DNA of 64,000 nucleotides from Alphaproteobacteria bacterium. Its GTDB lineage: Bacteria > Pseudomonadota > Alphaproteobacteria > Caulobacterales > Aquidulcibacteraceae. Shown piece after piece: positions 62,501-64,000 of this stretch; the stretch's first letter is position 1; each line of letters starts with the position of its first letter. Under the pieces are notes generated by a model. That model ran no database searches, was not told where the DNA came from, and saw only the letters and a program-made list of their open reading frames with translations. The translations under genes and the position numbers were made by a program. Where the stretch lies: positions 1 through 64,000 of the forward strand of contig JAIXQA010000036.1 of the NCBI GenBank assembly GCA_027485915.1, written 5' to 3'.

Positions 62501-62600
62501 CATCATTGGTGGATTGATCAGCTCAACCTTCCTATCGCGGATCGCCACGCCGGTCATGTATTATCTGACCGCGCGCAAGGAAGAGGCAGTCGCGCACTAG
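59529..62600 (+). CDS. RND multidrug efflux permease (HAE1 family)
   Basis: 1023 aa, the usual length of AcrB-like pumps. Two repeats of six membrane segments with two large periplasmic loops are clear. LGLLVDDSIVVTENIARR in TM4 has the proton-relay Asp pair. GNSLSFTATIGIIALIGIEIKNSILLVDF is the TM10-11 counterpart, with the Lys-Asn. It exports drugs or toxic organics with the MFP encoded upstream. No outer-membrane TolC gene is in the window, so a factor from elsewhere is needed. Confidence 0.94.
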   Translation: MITKFNPARFTVERWQFTLLAFALLALLGLNAFQSIPRSEDPHFPIPIVITNVVLPGADAKDVEELLVKPIEDVVDGLDDVKEVRSFAADGVATVLVEFEWSTNPERKYDEVIREVNAIRNTLPSGIVRLETRRARTTETNILQVALVSDLVPWKDLERVADDLREELDRSPGVRKAEYWGAPRSEARVSIDAGRLATMQLSPTQVADALRNAGVDTPIGAVHAGERRFNVKTKGAYKSLAQIKDVPIFASANRVVRVRDVADVSWNTAEASHLTFLNGKRAMFVTVKQRDNVDVQRVRDGLESRLDAFEKRLPAGIRLERAFDQSVNVNHRLGNLYRDFGIALGLVLITLLPLGIRAGFVVMLSIPMSLLIGVFWLQNAGFTLNQLSIAGFVLSLGLLVDDSIVVTENIARRIREGEDRVAAAINGTGQIAVAVLGCTATLMLAFLPLLFLPEGSGQFIKSLPVTVLLTIAASLFVSLTVIPFLASRLLNKHEDPEGNPLLQRINTGIHEFYTPILHQALAKPWAALGIIFAICFTFVPIIGVIGQSLFPPAGIPQFLVRVETPEGTSLATTQKALNFAESRLQARKKAGEVDWYMSNLGRGNPQIFYNIFQRETATNYAEIFVQKEHWKGKESEQWVETLRKDLTGYPGARFTVEVFVNGPPVEAPIAVRVFGEDIGELQKLSREVMVLMESTPGVRDVVNPLRLDRLDVDLGVDAQEAALLGIPAGLEKRVARLALAGETAGTFRDERGDDFPVVVRLPTTGRNILADLDRIYVPTNAGGSAPLASFADPKLVATPASITRVDRERVVTLTGQTADGFLTANVTADLLARVNQEIKLPPGFRVELGGQAAAQSESFSGLGAAFMIALFGILAVLVLEFGKFKTAIVVAGIIPLGIFGAVAALGLTGNSLSFTATIGIIALIGIEIKNSILLVDFTEQLRREGVGLMEAIERAGEVRFLPVLLTSVTAIGGLLPLALEQSGLYSPMAIAIIGGLISSTFLSRIATPVMYYLTARKEEAVAH

Positions 62601-62604
62601 CGTC

Positions 62605-63978
62605 CTAACGCCTGTTAGGCCTCTGGACATTGTCGCGATTTGGATACGGTCTTGGGCTCCCGCGGGATAGAGGAATGAAGATTTCCTCCATTGTCTTGGC
62701 TGCGATCAACATGACGAGCATCCAAGGCATGTCCATGCTGGATACCAAAATGCTCTCAGTGAAGGAGATCATGGTCAGGGTAGCCAGCGCGCTGATCGAA
62801 AACAAAGCGCCCGGCCCCCCATGACGCAAGCGGACCAGTGCCGCCAGCCAAGCCAGACCCATACAGGCGGTTAAGAGGATTACGCCCGGTGTCCCCAATT
62901 GCAGCGTGACATCCAACCAAGAAGAGTGCGCGTTCTGCGGAAAGAAGCCCGTGCCATCGGCGATCCATTGATAGGGTCCATCTATGGAGGTTTGATCTTC
63001 CCATACGCCATGAAACCCGTAACCGGTGGTCGGCTTCTTGCTCGCGACATATTCAACTTCGCGCCAGACTTCCGTTCGCCCCGTGAAATCCGGCTTGCGG
63101 CCTAGCAGGCGAAATACGGCTTCCTTGCCTTGGGTCAAGCCGTACAGCGTTGCGCTGCCGACGACGATGGAGGTCCATAAGGTGACAATCGCAATCCGCA
63201 AATCGCGTTGGACAAGCCAGCCTGTGATCAAAACAGCTATGCCCATAAAGCTCATCAAAATCGCAGTCTTCCCAGTGGTCCCAATAATAGCCAGAAGCGA
63301 CAGCGGCACCAAGAACAGACATGGCCAGTATTTTCGATGGCATAATGCGAGGGCTAAGGACGCGAGAATAAGAAGAGCAGCATACATGCCCATGGCTTGC
63401 TTCTCTCCCCAAACGCCGGACCAAGCCCCAGCCAGGACATCGCCCTGCATCTGACCAATAGACGGCACCACCAGAGCAAGCCCAACAGAGAGGACCATCA
63501 AGCTGCCGATGGCCACGGTGAGGCGCGCCAAGATTTCTTCCCAATTCAGATGCGCGGCGATGGCACAAGCCCCGATCAAACTGCAGGTCATGAAGGTTGA
63601 CGCCCGCAATGTATCAATCGGGTCTGCACTCCAAGTGCTGGAGACATAGGCCCAAAGACACAGGGTGACAAAAGGAAAGGCAAGAACTCCGAGTGCCGCC
63701 GTTCTCAGCGGTCGGGTGAGGGCTAAGCCCAAGCCCAGAATGGATCCAAATGCCCATACAATGCCTAGGCCTGGAACAGGTCCGCCATTTAGCTTAACCG
63801 GAATACTGACAAAGACCTGCAAATGGATCAGGAAAAATAGCAGGACAGCGCCATCGAGGATCAAGCGCCGCAAGGCTTGCGACACAAGTAGAGCCGCCGG
63901 CTCAACGGGTTGTCGCACGACAGAACGAAACGAGTCGGTCAAACAGCTATCTTTACGAAAAGGCGCTACACACAACAT
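62605..63978 (-). CDS. O-antigen ligase/polymerase-like membrane protein
   Basis: 457 aa, about ten to twelve hydrophobic segments and a larger periplasmic loop. The Wzy/WaaL signature region is PQNAHSSWLDVTLQLGTPGVILL, with the conserved His. Such enzymes join or polymerise lipopolysaccharide or exopolysaccharide chains in the periplasm. The start at 63978 is close to the window end and has no clear ribosome site, so the true start may be nearby. Its stop codon lies in a small convergent hairpin (62604-62619). Confidence 0.82.
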   Translation of the reverse strand: MLCVAPFRKDSCLTDSFRSVVRQPVEPAALLVSQALRRLILDGAVLLFFLIHLQVFVSIPVKLNGGPVPGLGIVWAFGSILGLGLALTRPLRTAALGVLAFPFVTLCLWAYVSSTWSADPIDTLRASTFMTCSLIGACAIAAHLNWEEILARLTVAIGSLMVLSVGLALVVPSIGQMQGDVLAGAWSGVWGEKQAMGMYAALLILASLALALCHRKYWPCLFLVPLSLLAIIGTTGKTAILMSFMGIAVLITGWLVQRDLRIAIVTLWTSIVVGSATLYGLTQGKEAVFRLLGRKPDFTGRTEVWREVEYVASKKPTTGYGFHGVWEDQTSIDGPYQWIADGTGFFPQNAHSSWLDVTLQLGTPGVILLTACMGLAWLAALVRLRHGGPGALFSISALATLTMISFTESILVSSMDMPWMLVMLIAAKTMEEIFIPLSRGSPRPYPNRDNVQRPNRR

Positions 63979-64000
63979 TGACTGAACCAGATATTCAGCC

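Noticed and set aside
62604-62619. CCTAAC-GCCT-GTTAGG hairpin at the convergent end of the RND and ligase genes
   Set aside because: It overlaps the ligase stop codon, is only 6 bp and lacks a T-run, so I do not call it a terminator.
1-64000. tRNA, rRNA, CRISPR arrays, insertion sequences or prophage genes
   Set aside because: No cloverleaf with a T-loop, no regular spaced repeats and no transposase, integrase or phage-like protein were seen.

Overview
The window looks like chromosomal DNA of a free-living, flagellated, Gram-negative alphaproteobacterium, most likely in or near the Caulobacterales. The best evidence is a short (274 aa) Caulobacter-type flagellin, three TonB-dependent receptors, many Tat-exported proteins and an iron-sulfur photolyase. 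I see no insertion sequence, prophage, CRISPR array, rRNA or tRNA, and gene order looks like ordinary core and accessory chromosome.

Layout. 1-272 holds no convincing gene but folds strongly and may encode a 6S-like RNA. 273-6571 (minus) carries a CHASE4 histidine kinase, a GH5-type exported glycosidase and a DctB/DctD-like two-component pair. 6765-14605 (plus) carries a dicarboxylate symporter, a TonB receptor, two exported alpha/beta hydrolases and an extradiol-type dioxygenase, which together look like a nutrient-uptake and breakdown cluster. 14662-18191 (minus) has flagellin, a radical SAM/SPASM-like protein and a CPA2 antiporter. 18452-26002 is a divergent locus: MFS, TonB receptor and alpha/beta hydrolase on one side, and TetR, acyl-CoA ligase and MaoC-like hydratase on the other. 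25973-34341 is a mixed stretch: metallophosphoesterase, lipid kinase, DUF465, ASCH, HAD, Dps, TIGR03643, FeS photolyase, PadR with a HAAS-type membrane protein, a lipoprotein and a VOC protein. Two intergenic pieces here (27835-27950 and 28236-28314) are rich in perfect stems.

34436-39022 encodes an ABC-2 permease fused to an M1 metallopeptidase, with its ATPase. 39036-45287 is a complete assimilatory sulfate reduction locus: SUMT, DUF934 and CysI on the minus strand, and APS-type CysH, CysD and CysN on the plus strand. 45314-50396 has a double SnoaL protein with a divergent HxlR regulator, several uncharacterised small proteins and an AAA ATPase. 50541-55571 (minus) has a large TonB receptor, a Tat-exported aminotransferase and a TauE/SafE permease. 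55728-62600 has a GST-like protein, a class A beta-lactamase, and a TetR regulator divergent from an RND efflux pair. 62605-63978 is an O-antigen-ligase-like membrane protein.

The observations most worth following are the unexplained structured intergenic regions (73-256, 27835-27950, 28236-28314), the twin stem-loops in the flagellin leader, a DctD-like regulator that has lost its sigma54-contact motif, and a tetO-like operator matched by a TetR-like recognition helix in front of the RND pump. All calls come from reading the sequence; no database search was run.
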